The notes under the pieces: model-generated
The model's input: only the letters and a program-made list of their open reading frames with translations
Told to the model about the DNA's origin: nothing
Database searches by the model: none
Part shown: positions 1-11,220 of the stretch, in pieces
Position numbering within the stretch: the stretch's first letter is position 1
Layout of the letters: every line of letters begins with the position of its first letter
Assembly: GCA_963989385.1 (NCBI GenBank)
Contig: OZ022499.1
Span: 75,392,203-75,456,202 of the forward strand
Direction of reading: 5' to 3'
Length of the DNA stretch: 64,000 nt
Origin: Ctena decussata
Taxonomy: Eukaryota; Mollusca; Bivalvia; Lucinida; Lucinidae
Translations under genes and position numbers: made by a program

Positions 1-635
1 ACTAAAATTACAAAATTTAGAATAAAAGAATGCCGATAAGCTGAACATCAGGAGTATGGGCCAAGTTGCAGCCATTATATCCTACTAAAATTACAAAATA
101 ATTGGAATTATTTAGTGTTTCCGTATGTTTACTTTCTTTCCGTGTGAAGTTTACATCCGCTTTAAATTCGAAGAAAGAAAAGGAATCAGAAAGGTGATAA
201 ACAACATTATTAACAGGACTTTGAATATCATATCAAGGTACTTAACCCTTTTTGACCAATGGACTTGTCCATCTTTATCATTCTGAGGAGTCCATTTGTA
301 GTTTTAGGGGCTTCTGGTGAATATTTTCATTTTTACTGCATTTTGCATAGAAATTCTTGCAAGCAAACAGTGTAGACCCTTTTCAGACGCCACGCTTTGC
401 GGCGTCTGAATTTGGTCTGCACTGTTTGTATATGGCCTTGAAAGAGGACGTCCGGTCTAAAAAAGGCTAACTTTGCATGGATCAGATCTTTACTTTTTAA
501 TTGGAAAATGACCAAATAAGTAAAAGTGATCAAAGTACAAGAATCATAGTCGGACCCGAACTCACTTTGACAAATCCGAAATACTTAGATAAACAGATGA
601 ATAAACGAGAAATAGTCCAAGCAATACATATTGAC
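1..635. other. intergenic, no gene seen apart from one palindrome
   Basis: AT-rich sequence with no recognisable coding potential. The only structured part is the hairpin at 364-428, listed separately. Confidence 0.5.
364..428. repeat. palindromic GCAAACAG-type repeat, diverged copy
   Basis: An imperfect inverted repeat: CAAACAGTGTAGACC on the left is answered by GGTCTGCACTGTTTG on the right, with an inner stem CAGACGCC/GGCGTCTG. The outer words are the same as in the palindromes near 8757, 15457 and 36300, so this is probably a diverged member of that dispersed family. It has no coding role. Confidence 0.6.
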
Positions 636-950
636 CATCTCGTACAAGGACCATGTCGTCATTTAGCATGCTGACAGAAAGATCCAAGAAGCCATTGGAG
701 AATATGACGAACTCTTGACCTTGGTCGAGAAGCGGACACTTGGGTGGTTTGGCCACACCTTAAGGTCTTCTGGTTTAGCAAAGACAATTCTGCAGAGCAC
801 AGTGAAAGGAAAAAGAAGAAGAGGTAGACAGAAGAAGAGGTGGGAAGATAATATTAAGGACTGGACAGAGATAGACGTTGCTATCTCAGCTACGGCAGCT
901 GCAGACAGGGACTGTTGTAAAGTCATCTGTGGAATATAGTAGACTAGACT
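636..950 (+). pseudogene. 3' fragment of a LINE (same family as 37,370-39,580)
   Basis: Plus-strand translation gives the C-terminal tail typical of an endonuclease/RT LINE: YDELLTLVEKR, then WFGHTLRSSGLAKTIL, then GKRRRGRQKKRWEDNIKDW. The same words in the same order close the larger LINE at 39,265-39,567. The homology starts around TCTCGTACAAGGACCATG and runs to an ATAGTAGACTAGACTAG tail. Only the last 100 or so codons survive, so it is a dead 5'-truncated copy. The basic GKRRRGRQKKRW stretch is the conserved end of this LINE protein; the RT domain is absent. Confidence 0.85.
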
Positions 951-2095
951 AGTTCATGCAAAACGGAAAACCAAACCATATGCTATTTGTTTATTTGTAC
1001 GCAGATTAAGTTGAGGAAAGGCAGGTTCCTACAAATGTTTTATGTGTTTTTCAGCGGGTCTGATTAGTCGGAAATGTATTATATGCCGGAAAATTTTAGA
1101 TAATTGTTATAATAAGAGAGAGAGAGAGAGAGACTATATGTCCCTCGACATACTTCAGTCCCTCGACATACTTCGTTTGCCGGCGATATAGCAAATATTA
1201 CTGCGTAGAACACTATTTTCAAGCAAACATGCACTTTTCAAATAATGTCGTTTGAAATAACCTTGCGTGCACTGGTTTTCGAAGTAGATACATATTGTGC
1301 TAAAGACACAGTAGCCGTTTTGCTGGCTTAAGATATGTTCCCCACTTTCTTAATAGTGCAAAATCAAAAACCCCCAGTTTCTCGCTTTTTGCACTTTCTG
1401 GCTGTCAGTATCACAGTCTTTGATCTTGTTGGAGTCAGGTGCTTTTTAGCATTGTAGTTCCGGGCATTCTTAACTAATAACTTAATTACCAGGGGTTAAA
1501 ACAGTCAAAACATACAAGAACATTTTCTTAGAGAACATTTCACCTCTTCGATTTGGTGCATTCAGAAGTCACTAATAAGCAGTTCTGACAAAACAGTCTC
1601 TTGAGACTGTGGTGTTTAGTCTAGTAATAAATGGCAAAGAAGCAAGTACCAAGTTTCTTGTTCAGAATTTACCAACTACTGACAGTCACACTGTCATGTT
1701 TAAGAACCAATAAAATCGATGACGTATTTACTTTCCTCGTACAATATGTTCTTCAAATTGTTTTGGTGTCACAAATGGTGATACTCCAAAATGTCTGATT
1801 TGTTCATCTAGGTATATGCAATTTACTAAAAAAATAAGTTGAACAGAAAAGAGGAACGCCGATCTTTGAAACTTTTAAGGTGAATAGGTCAACTTTCAGG
1901 GGAAACTACTCTGCATTTTCCCTTTTCCATTTCTGCCTTCTTTCTCAATCGGGATCCACTCTAAAAGGAAACAATTTCCTCCTCCTAGAACAGCAAATTC
2001 TTTCCTTCAAGGATACGTCCCCTTTTGGGAGGCTTCACCTTCCATAGAAGGAAACAGGAAGTCACAAAGCTGAGGCGGAAAACATGAATGTGGAC
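951..2095. other. intergenic, no gene seen
   Basis: Contains a short GA microsatellite (1115-1133) and, just after it, two copies of CCTCGACATACTTC (about 1140-1180), a word that also forms the hairpin at 19,051-19,086. No coding signal recognised. Confidence 0.5.
1115..1133. repeat. (GA)n microsatellite
   Basis: Uninterrupted AG dinucleotides, about nine repeats. Confidence 0.9.
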
Positions 2096-2098
2096 TAA

Positions 2099-2521
2099 GG
2101 GTGCGTTTACACGAGCGAAGTTTCTATGACAAAGTAGGTTTGCCAGAGAAAAAATTGCTCGTGTAAATGCCAAAATATGACAATGTTTCTTTGACAAATA
2201 TATATGTTAAAGTTACTTCGATAAATTAAATTTGTCCGTGTAAACGGAGAACTTTGCTAAAGATTATATAACAATGAACTTTGCTATAAGCGTGGAAAAT
2301 GTGACAAAGATTTTGTTTCATTGCTGCAGGTAACTTTGACGAATAATATTTGGTCGTGTAAACACTGCAGCAAATATTTCATTGCCAAAGTTTATGTGAC
2401 AAAGATTCTATGGCACATTTTCTTTAGCAAATAATTTGCTCCGTGTAAACGCAAACTGTTTGTCATACTTTCTTTGTTAAAGTTTCTGTGACATAGAAAC
2501 TTTGCTCGTGTAAACGCGCCC
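2099..2521. mobile_element. non-autonomous TIR transposon with TAA target duplication (PIF/Harbinger-like)
   Basis: The ends are inverted repeats, GGGTGCGTTTACACGAGC on the left and GCTCGTGTAAACGCGCCC on the right. Both are flanked by TAA (2096-2098 and 2522-2524), the 3-bp TWA duplication typical of PIF/Harbinger elements. The inside has no open frame. It is built from diverged repeats of CGTGTAAAC and AACTTTG in both orientations. Superfamily placement rests on the target site alone. Confidence 0.75.
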
Positions 2522-2524
2522 TAA

Positions 2525-2994
2525 TTCACCTTAAAGTCATATAATACCCGGTATTTTTCGGTTATAGGACGGGGTTTTGTCTTACAACAGTCCCAAACAC
2601 CTAGATCCGTCTTATATAACACGAATCTAGATTTTTGAGATTGTTTTAGAAGGGAAAACCTCTTCTCACAGCAGAATTTCACAACACGGATTTAACTGAA
2701 TACGTGTATTTGTGGTAACTTTAGAAAGGCAAATTCCTGCCAAAGAACCGAAAAGTAGGGTATTCTCAGCGGTCTTAGAATATTCTCAGCAGTCACAATA
2801 TGTTGATCCAACGTTAATGAAACATTGCTTCGACGCCGATTCGTCGCTGAAATGTGCCTACAGAATTATAAATACTTACAATAGGACTTTATTTTATTTA
2901 TGCATATTGCACGATCCTTCAATAGAGAAAACCATTTTAAATATAGACGCTTTATTATTGCGTTGTTCCTTTAAAAATAATTTAAGGTAGGTGT
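2525..2994. other. intergenic, no recognised gene
   Basis: A 92-codon open stretch (2712-2990) resembles no family I know and has no splice or context support, so it is not called as a gene. Confidence 0.4.
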
Positions 2995-3250
2995 GGCGGC
3001 CGTAAAACAAATTCCCATATTTCATCATGCAGTGCGGATTGTATTTTTTCTTGTCCTTTGATAATAAAGCTCATTCCGGGTCAGCTTGAAAACAGAGTTC
3101 CGCTGAAGCTGGTGCTAGGGGGCGTAGGCAGTGTTGCAACACTACATTACTGCACATGACATAATTAAATTAAACCGAGTCTACTATTTTCGCTTCTCTA
3201 ATGCGTTCCTTGCTTTCAGAGGATCTTTCTTCCTATTATTGTGTCATTAT
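2995..3250. repeat. fragment of the GTGTGGCGGCCGTAAAA dispersed repeat
   Basis: Starts with GTGTGGCGGCCGTAAAA and continues through CAGCTTGAAAACAGAGTT and GGCAGTGTTGCAACACTAC. The same order of words occurs at 7276-7556, and the GGCGGCCGTAAAA core recurs at 19,270 and in the satellite at 62,935-64,000. Diverged and without coding capacity. Confidence 0.65.
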
Positions 3251-4455
3251 TATTCATTTCAAAACGGGTTTGAGATATTTCACTTATGAAATATTTCACT
3301 CATGAGCTAGAAATCTTCCACGCAAACCGAACAACTAAGTGTCTGATGAACAAAGGCAGAAACAAGGGCGAGGGTTGGTCGACCATAAACCGGTTAGAGC
3401 CCCCACCCCCAGTAATTTTATTACCGGCCGTCCTAATATTGGTTGTGATGTTAAGACTAGCCCGGTGACCAGCTATATAGGATGGCTGTCACTGATGATG
3501 TCTTTGGTGGTGACTAAGTTTTCTTTGTCTTTTCCCCACATGGTGTCTTGGGTGAGATCTGGGGTTGAATTGTGTCAGTTCCTGGGAATTTTCCTATTTA
3601 CTCTTGAGGAAGGAAATAAAAGTCTTATCTGCTCAGACAAGAACACAAGACGTACACATAATCCCAGTTGTATAGTTTGTTATTTGTTGCTGTTTGCAGG
3701 CAGCTTAAATATAGTTAAAGTCAAAGCATAGTATTGCGTAAAATACTTAAAGTCTCCATAGTCCTATAAGTAGTAAAAACGTCTAAATGCAAATCGTTAT
3801 GAAAAGCGCTTCAATAATCACGTTTGGTGATAAAATATGGGATGATGTGGATAGATTGATCCATATCCCTTGCAAAAAGTATGGGAAACGTGTTTTTGAA
3901 AGATGAAAATTCGTTCTACAAAATACAGGTTTCCTATTCTGGTTTCCCGTTGAGCGATGCAATATAAAAAGCGGTTTAGTGAATGGGGCTCCACTGCTGT
4001 ACATTGCATTTTTACCATTTTTACATTGTTTACGAAATCGAAAGTAGGTCATTTTGGTTGGCAACTAAAATGACCCAAATCAATTTTCGAATCCTTTTTT
4101 TGTGAAATTCAATGATGTTTTGTTGGTTCAAAGTTGGCTAATCTCTGTGATTTACAATGACGAAACTATGGCGAGAAGCTTGCAGCGATACCTCACGATA
4201 AAATTTGTCATGCTGATAGAGCTATGGGGCCTTTGATAATTATATGCCAATCTGGAGAGCGACTGTCCATGGTCATGATACTATTATATGTACAACATGC
4301 TGTCCAAGAAATCCTAAGGGCAGCAATTTTGGCTGTTTCTTGACACAGTGAAAAAAAAGTAGTACGTTAGACCAGCTTCTGCTGAGGATGATGGAGTACA
4401 ACCAAAAACATACGGAAAGTGCGTTTATAACAACTGCAACAGTTCAAAGACTAAT
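3251..4455. other. intergenic, unrecognised open stretches only
   Basis: Open stretches at 3339-3731 (plus) and 3783-4064 (minus) match no family I know. The part near 3500-3610 shares words with 11,600-11,700, which suggests an old dispersed repeat. No gene can be supported. Confidence 0.4.
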
Positions 4456-4691
4456 GAGCCGCGACACGACAAAACCAACAAAGTGGTTTTGCGCCCAGCG
4501 CAAACTCAGATCAGCCTGGGCATCCACCCAGTCCAGTCAGTCTCTCCGATAAGCGCTTAAAGGGTAGCTAAGAGTCTAAGCTACCCTCATGCGGACAGTG
4601 GAGACTCTGATCAGACTGGGCGGATGCCCAGGCTGATCTGAGTCTGCGCTGGGCGCACAACAACATTGCTGGTTTTCTCGTGTCGCGGCTC
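4456..4691. mobile_element. palindromic MITE, GAGCCGCGACACGA family, copy 1
   Basis: A nearly full-length palindrome: GAGCCGCGACACGACAAAAC at one end, its complement at the other, with the inner words CTGGGCATCC and GATCAGACTGGGC. Flanked on both sides by TAAT (4452-4455, 4692-4695), a 4-bp target duplication. Non-coding; would fold into one long hairpin. Confidence 0.85.
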
Positions 4692-5791
4692 TAATATTGT
4701 TTGGCAAAAACCATAAACAGTTTGTAATCAAATATAAAAGCAATTCATTAAAGACTGTTAGCATGTGTGATTGATATTTCAGCCGACGAGTTAATGAGAA
4801 AATGTTTTTGCGAAACCAGAACTTTTAGATAAGTTATACATGAAATGGAAATTCAAGATCGTGCTCACCTTCTTTAGTTTTCACGTGATCACTACTTCAG
4901 TTTGATTTCTCTCACTACTTCACAACAAAAGAACAGTCTAGGATCACTAAATACTTCAATTTGATTTTATCTTAAGAGCGATGTGCAGTCTATCGAAAAA
5001 AGGCTCGTGTACAATGCCAACCACAACTTGGATATAACTGCAGGGCCCACACCGAATTAAACTTTTCTGTTCTGTCTCACCATTTTATTCAGACTAACTG
5101 TTGCTTCAAAGCACATGAAACAAATGTATTCTTCAGTTCCGTAACTATAACAGTGCACTTTAAATTTTGTTTCGACGTCTGAGATTGTTTCGAGTTGATT
5201 TTGTTATTCTGAGCACGTATAACTTGAACCAATAGAAAATACTTCAACGTAATAAATGTTTCGATTATGTATTATTATTCCAAGCACGCCATACGTGGAC
5301 CAACAAAAATTACTTCAATGTAATAAGGCTAAGAATGAGGTATTTTATTACATTAGGACACAGACATTATGTTAAAGTTCTGTTATCTAGCATGCAAATG
5401 AGAAGTGACAATCAAATAAACCATCTGTTTGAAGGTGTATGGTTACACTTCCAGATTTTCTTTATTTTATCTATTTACTTATTTCCTCTTTTTTGTTTTG
5501 GTTTGTTTTGCTTTTTTTTCAAATGGGTACAACATTTTTGACTTCCGATTTGCTTCCCTGGATGATGATGAGCCTTTCCAAAAAAAGGGCCTACTTTTAA
5601 GGGAAGATTTTGCTCCTGTATGGCAAATTAAAAGTCTTTCTTTTAAGAACAGCTGGCTACTGTTGAGAAGGGAGGTTAAAGGAAACCCGCATAGTTCCTT
5701 CTGTCGAAAAGTACCCAGTCACCTTAATTGAAATGAACCACTTTACAGCTGAATAGCCTTGGCACACAATTTGAAAGTGACGTTATTGTAA
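4692..5791. other. intergenic, no gene seen
   Basis: AT-rich; the open stretches here are low-complexity, T-rich and unsupported. The segment 5430-5750 shares loose words with 10,690-10,860 and 1890-2060 (GGTTACACTTCCAG, TTAAGGGAAGATTTTGCTCC), suggesting an old dispersed repeat. Confidence 0.4.
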
Positions 5792-6571
5792 AGCCCCAGT
5801 CACACATTCACGGTTCAGGCTACGGTTTACCACGATTCACCACGGTTTGACCATGACGGCAAACTGGGATGAACCGTAGAAAAATCCAGCATCACTACGG
5901 TTTGCCAGGGTTCCATTAAGGTTTCTCACGGTGTTTGTACGGTGTCTGTACGGATCATCTACGAATTCACGACGGTGCAAGGCGGCAGCACTACGGACAA
6001 CAAGGGTTTTCCACGGTCGCATTACGGAAGCTTACGATGCTACTACGGTTCGATACGGTGCTAGTACGACTCAAGCCGGTAGCGCCACGGGCTCCTACGA
6101 TTGTCTACGGTTTAACGGTGGTCATGATAATGATTTTTGTTGATGAAGTTAAATTTATTTGTAGACAAGGAAAGTATTTAATCCAAGGTCATAAAGTTTC
6201 GAGTCTGGGAACTTATTTCACTTGAACAAAAAGTGATTTTTCGTAGTGACAAAATTACCACGGTTGTCCACGAATACCGACGGAAAGCCAGGGATAATCA
6301 CGGATACACCTACGGTAGCGCTACGAACGAGCACGATTCTGTTACGGTTGCGCTACGGTTTAGGCCACGCCCACAAGCCACCACGGTTCACCACGGAAGT
6401 TTTAAACAGTTTAAAACTTCCGTAGCGACTCCCGGATCACCACGGTTCTTCAGGGATCATTACGGAACACGACGGATGCATCTACGGTGCTACTACGAAT
6501 CACGACGGTGTGCTACGGTTTGTGAAACCGTGGTGAACCGTGGCCTGAACCGTGAATGTGTGACTGGGGCT
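5792..6571. mobile_element. TAA-flanked TIR element built of CACGGTT/TACGGTT words
   Basis: Long, clean terminal inverted repeats: AGCCCCAGTCACACATTCAC on the left, its exact complement on the right, similarity continuing about 50 bp inward. TAA sits at both borders (5789-5791, 6572-6574), as in PIF/Harbinger elements. The interior is a dense run of CACGGTT, TACGGTT and complements, with an inner palindrome around GGAAGTTTTAAACAG (6390-6420). It encodes nothing recognisable; open frames here only reflect the repeated word. Confidence 0.85.
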
Positions 6572-6603
6572 TAAGGTCGAAGCAACGGCATGCAGTATTA
6601 TTT

Positions 6604-7027
6604 ACACTTGCCACTGACTTCCCATAGGTGAACCCGATAGAGCAACTGGTTTATACACCGATGAAGGACTATTAATCATGTGACGTTGTCGTCAAGCGAC
6701 GTCTTATGTAAACAAACGTCTTGATTGGTTCTCGTAACGTTCGATTGACGCCACGTCAGGGCGACGGCTGTTTAACGTTATGGCCGAACACGTCGTTATT
6801 AACTTTTCTTCGACCCATATTTTGCCTGTTCTACACTAAATTACCACGAAAACGGCACAGACAGGTTCACAAATAAAGTGTAAATATAAGAATAAAAATT
6901 CTATTTTTCAGCGTTCATCGTGTGAAGAAGCCAGTGGTCGTCGCTAAAATTCTACAAGATGAAGCTTCGCGCTTCATGGAACTTTAGCTCCGCCCACTGG
7001 CTTCATCACACGATGAACGCTGAAAAA
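6604..7027. repeat. dispersed repeat with internal hairpin, copy 1
   Basis: Matches 55,533-55,945 in the opposite orientation over about 420 bp (shared words: GATTGGTTCTCGTAACG, CGCCACGTCAGGGCGACGG). The right part is an inverted repeat, TTTTTCAGCGTTCATCGTGT against its complement at 7003-7027. Non-coding, probably a MITE or SINE-like element. Confidence 0.75.
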
Positions 7028-7275
7028 ATCAAATTTCAATTCTTAATTAATTTATGTTCTGAAGTGTTTGTGTGATGTGCAACACACCGAGCCTGCACAA
7101 CTTTGTAAAGGATATTATAGATTATCTAGGCGATTGACAACAGGACTAAAGAATAATGTCAATCGGACAATTCCTCGACAAGAAATATACGCTTGGCCTC
7201 GACCAGATTATAAGGAAATAACAAATGCTGATCGAAATACTACATTCGGAGCTTTGTAGGACGTTATGACCTGAA

Positions 7276-7880
7276 CTAAGGGGGCGTGGGTAGTGTGCAG
7301 CATTACATTACAGCCCATGAACAAACTCAATAAAACCGAGTCTGCAATTTTCGTTTTTATGTGTTCCTTGGTTCCAGAAGAGCTTCCTTTGAAATGTTTT
7401 TATCTTCACTGTAGCTGGTACTGTGTGGCGGCCGTAAAAGGCTCCCCTTACCTCATCCTAGTTGGGATCACTGTGCTCATTCCGAGACAGCTTGAAAATA
7501 GAGTTTCACTCAAGCCAGTGCTACAGGGCGTTGGCAGTGTTGCAACATTACAACATGAGCCGCGACACGAGAAAACCAACAAACAGGGATCGGCGCGAAG
7601 CCAAGACTCAGAGCAGCCTGGGCATCCACCCAGTCTGATCAGAGTCTTCGCTGTCCGCATGGAGCTAGCTAAGGCCCTTAGCTTTTCTTTAAGCGCATAT
7701 CGAGGACTCTGATCAGGCTGGGCGAATGCCCAGGCTGATCTGAGTCTTCGCTGGGCGCATATGCCACTTTCTTGGTGTTCTCGTGTGGCGGCTCACATAA
7801 CAAACTCGATTAAAACGAAACTGCTATTTTCGTTTACTTGATGCGTTCTCTGCTTCCTGAGGATTTTCCTTCTGAATTTT
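7276..7880. repeat. GGCGGCCGTAAAA dispersed repeat, about two units, interrupted by a MITE
   Basis: The first unit runs from GGGCGTGGGTAGTGTGCAGC through GTGTGGCGGCCGTAAAA. A second starts near 7527 (GGGCGTTGGCAGTGTTGCAA) and is split by the MITE at 7557-7794, resuming with ATAACAAACTCGATTAAAAC. The period is about 246 bp. The MITE is therefore the younger insertion. Confidence 0.65.
7557..7794. mobile_element. palindromic MITE, copy 2
   Basis: Starts GAGCCGCGACACGAGAAAAC and ends with GTGTGGCGGCTC. A 4-bp duplication ACAT flanks it (7553-7556, 7795-7798). It interrupts an older dispersed repeat. Confidence 0.85.
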
Positions 7881-8657
7881 TATTTATGTACCATATTTAA
7901 ATTTTAAGCAGTTTTCTTCATGCGATTCTGCAGCAGTTTGCAATTAAAATGTCCATCGTGCATTGCAATATCATTGAAATATAACACAAGATTGAATAAC
8001 GCATGGATGCGACTTATAATTTCTTTGACATAAAAGAGCGTCATAAATCGAGCCTGCATCTAAATGCTATAGAATATACAGTTTGCATCCCAACATACTT
8101 TCAAATGACCACGCATTATGCAAAACTTGAATACAAACGATCTGGTATAATCTGAGACGGCGGAAACATGCACACTTATTGTTTGATTTTATAGTCTCTT
8201 AAAACATTGTCTAGAGTTTATCGCCGACATTTAGAATTGGTGCAAATATTTTGCTTGCTCGAAAACACTTCTCCACTCTTCGGAGCTTAAAATCTTGTCA
8301 TGATTGTCGGGCCCATACATGATGAGAATTATCAACTATTCAAAAAAGTTTTGGATGGATTTTTCCATAAAGATAAAGCAAAACAGCTTTATTCATCTGT
8401 ATAAAATTTAAATTCGTAGCAATGAAAGACACATTGAAAATTTAATTTGAATAGTCTTATGTTTCGACATCATAACTGTGAGCATTTGGTCTTCGATTCC
8501 GTCTGTCCTAGTAGATATGGGCTATCAAAGGATAACAACCTAAATCAGAATCATTTTCAAGAGAGTTTGTTAAGAGACTTTACCATCAGTCAGTCAAAAA
8601 CGTTGTTAGACTAAGCTGACCTAAAACTGTCCCTGCTCTTTGTAGCTACTTCAGTGT
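7881..8657. other. intergenic, no gene seen
   Basis: No open frame of note, no repeat recognised. Confidence 0.5.
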
Positions 8658-8846
8658 GTAAAGCGCCAAAATGCTGACGACAAAAATGACGTCCGCAAAA
8701 ATTTCAAAATATGTTTCATCCAAGCTATATTATATTGTAAATTCAAAAACTAGAGGGCAAACAGTTTAGATCTAGATGAGGTGGCTCATTATTCATCAGG
8801 ATCTGCACTGTTTGCAAATCCTGCCATTTTCATCACTGGCGCTTTA
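8658..8846. mobile_element. short TIR element containing the GCAAACAG palindrome
   Basis: Ends are AAGCGCC and GGCGCTT inside TA/TTA. Inside lie GACGACAAAAATGACGTCCG, CATCCAAGCTATAT and the palindrome GGCAAACAGTTTAGATCTAG...GATCTGCACTGTTTGC. The same modules in reverse order make up 15,437-15,631, so this is a dispersed non-coding element. Confidence 0.7.
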
Positions 8847-9074
8847 AGAGTTAAAGAAAAGTAGAGGCATGCTTATTTTTGTATACCTCTAAAACATAGG
8901 CTGAGTTTGCATTGTGTCTATAGCAAAATATATGGTCATGCAAAACGTCATTTCAGTAGTGTACATTTAGCTTGCCAGAGACTATAGTAATGGAATAAAT
9001 ATCCAAATTCACTGTTTTTATGACCGAAAGTATCTGACGCCAGAGAATTCTATCATGGTTAGCAATCAGGGTTC

Positions 9075-9210
9075 GAGGTTATAAAACTTGAGAATAATCT
9101 CAAACTCAAAATAAAGCACACTGATTGTCTGCTTCCGAGCATGTGCTCGGAAGCAGCCAATCAGTGTGCTTTATTTTAAGTTTGAAAATGTACTCAAGTT
9201 TTATAACCTC
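9075..9210. repeat. long near-perfect palindrome (hairpin of about 65-bp arms)
   Basis: GAGGTTATAAAACTTGAG on the left is mirrored by CTCAAGTTTTATAACCTC on the right. Further in, AAATAAAGCACACTGATTG and CAATCAGTGTGCTTTATTT pair, and the centre is GCTTCCGAGCATGTGCTCGGAAGC. There is almost no loop. No target duplication was found. Confidence 0.85.
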
Positions 9211-11089
9211 TGGGCCAGATAACCAGTTTTGGTTTGTTTTGTTTGCAAAGAATATTGGAAATCAAGAATATTTTATATTCCTCAACAGCAGCCAATATAT
9301 AGATGCCCCGTTCTTGATCTTAAAGTATAAATGAATATATAAGATTTCAATAGATTTCGCTCAAATTATTGTTGTTCACCTTTAAACATGTATAGGTACA
9401 TTTGATTTTGTTCGAAAAGAATAAGATCAATTTGTATTCTCTACTTCCTTGAATTATAAATATTATGCATCGGTCTGTCATAACTTACGTCAATTATTGG
9501 CCATATCCATGCATTACTTTGCTAATCGTTCGTGCAAGTTAAGCAGCTTTATACATTATCTAGGAATTAGCGTTTAATTAACATGATCATAGATGTATTT
9601 ATTAGACATTAAATCTGTAAATGAGTAATTGCTAAGGAAATGAATATCCCCAAACAAAACACTACATATATTAATTGGTTTAAACTTTATTATCCTTGTA
9701 TAACATATGGAACAGTACATTCATTCTCAGATATATTGTATGTTATAAAAGAACGGGATTCAGAAGAAAGCCACATGTCTGATTCAAGTCTGTATCCCAT
9801 TTCGCAATAGCAGAAAAGTATACAACAAATGTATTAGTTATAAATGAGCTGCCGCTTTGGAAAACGTGCCGTAATGTATGGTCAAAGAGTCAATTCTCAG
9901 ATAAGCCCTTGCAGCCACATCGATAAGATTTGCCGAATTTGACGCAAACAGTAAGATCTTTGCACAATTTGTCCAGGCGTTATCCCTTTAAATGCAAAAA
10001 ACATACATCTGCAATATTTAAATTAAATGTTCCGTCCAAGTTATTTCATGTTCACAGGACTAACAGTATCATGAGCTGAAACATCTAGATCTACAATGTT
10101 TACCAAATAAAACTATTTTCAATTTTGGCGTTTTCAGTGCTATCGGGAAATAGGGCATCCTGGAAGAAAATCGCATTTTTGTGCTCATTCCATAAAAAAT
10201 GGCTCTAGAATAAGTTATAAATGTCAACTATTGGACTATTATTGCACCCAGGTGGCCAGGAATCAATAGTTTCTCACAAAAGTCGGCTATAAATCATATG
10301 GCGGTATTTGATTTAGCGAGAACACAAATCACTTTCCCATTTACAACATGTCCGATTGTGCAAATAACTATTATCTTTCTATTGGTTTCTGCTAATGAAG
10401 AATCAGGCATTTCATTCTCGGCGTTTGTCTGTTATACAGGTCACATGAAGCTGAAGCAGCAAATTATTTAGGAAAGTAATTGGCTTTTGGTCAGTGTTGA
10501 TGAGAACAAAACATGGTGCTTGGAAAACGCAGATGGCTCATTCCCTGCAAACCGTATTAATCATATTCAGCGCCCTATAAACCGTAGCATTTTGCGAAAG
10601 GGGGACGTTTTATAGAGTCTAAAGTGTAGAAAAATCAGCCACTGCCAAAATACCTATAGATGATAAACAATATACAGGTGATGGTTACACTTTCAAAGGA
10701 AATAACTCTTTAATTTTGTCTCCCTCCTCGGTACGGGTCAACTCTTAAAGGACAGAATTTACTCCTCTAGGAGCAAATTCTTCCCTTTAGGAGTAGATCC
10801 CATTTCAAAGAGTTACCTTATCCAGTGAAGCAAACAGGAATTCATGCAAGTTAACTATAACATAATTTTCGGAAAAGACTCAGGGAGCGTTTTTAAGAGC
10901 AGGGGTGTTTATCAGGATTAATACGGTAGATTATTTGTGTTGATTATTAAGAAAAATATCAAAGTATCTCTCCGACACATATCCCGGCTAACATTTTCCA
11001 CAGAGTACTTCAAATCCCGGCTCCAAGGCGCTGCTTCTGTAGTGGTTTTCGATCACCATTGAATGTCAGCTTTCTATATAGAGAATACC
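9211..11089. other. intergenic, no gene seen
   Basis: About 1.9 kb of AT-rich sequence. The segment 10,690-10,860 (CTCCTCTAGGAGCAAATTC) shares loose words with 1890-2060 and 5430-5750. No supported gene. Confidence 0.5.
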
Positions 11090-11220
11090 ATGTTAGTGTC
11101 TTTTGATATCAAGTTTATCAGGCGAGACCAGAAACAGCGTAGGAATGGCGAGGATTGCCGAGCCAGTCCGAAGTGTTTCTGGTCGAGCCTGATAAACTTG
11201 ATATCAATAGACACTAACAT
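11090..11220. repeat. palindrome with 48-bp arms
   Basis: ATGTTAGTGTCTTTTGATAT...GAGACCAGAAACA is answered by TGTTTCTGGTCGAGCC...ATATCAATAGACACTAACAT. The arms surround a loop of about 35 bp. Probably a MITE or fold-back element. Confidence 0.8.

Noticed and set aside
5837..6574. Several 60-113 codon open frames in the CACGGTT element
   Set aside because: Open only because one word is repeated; no conserved protein features.
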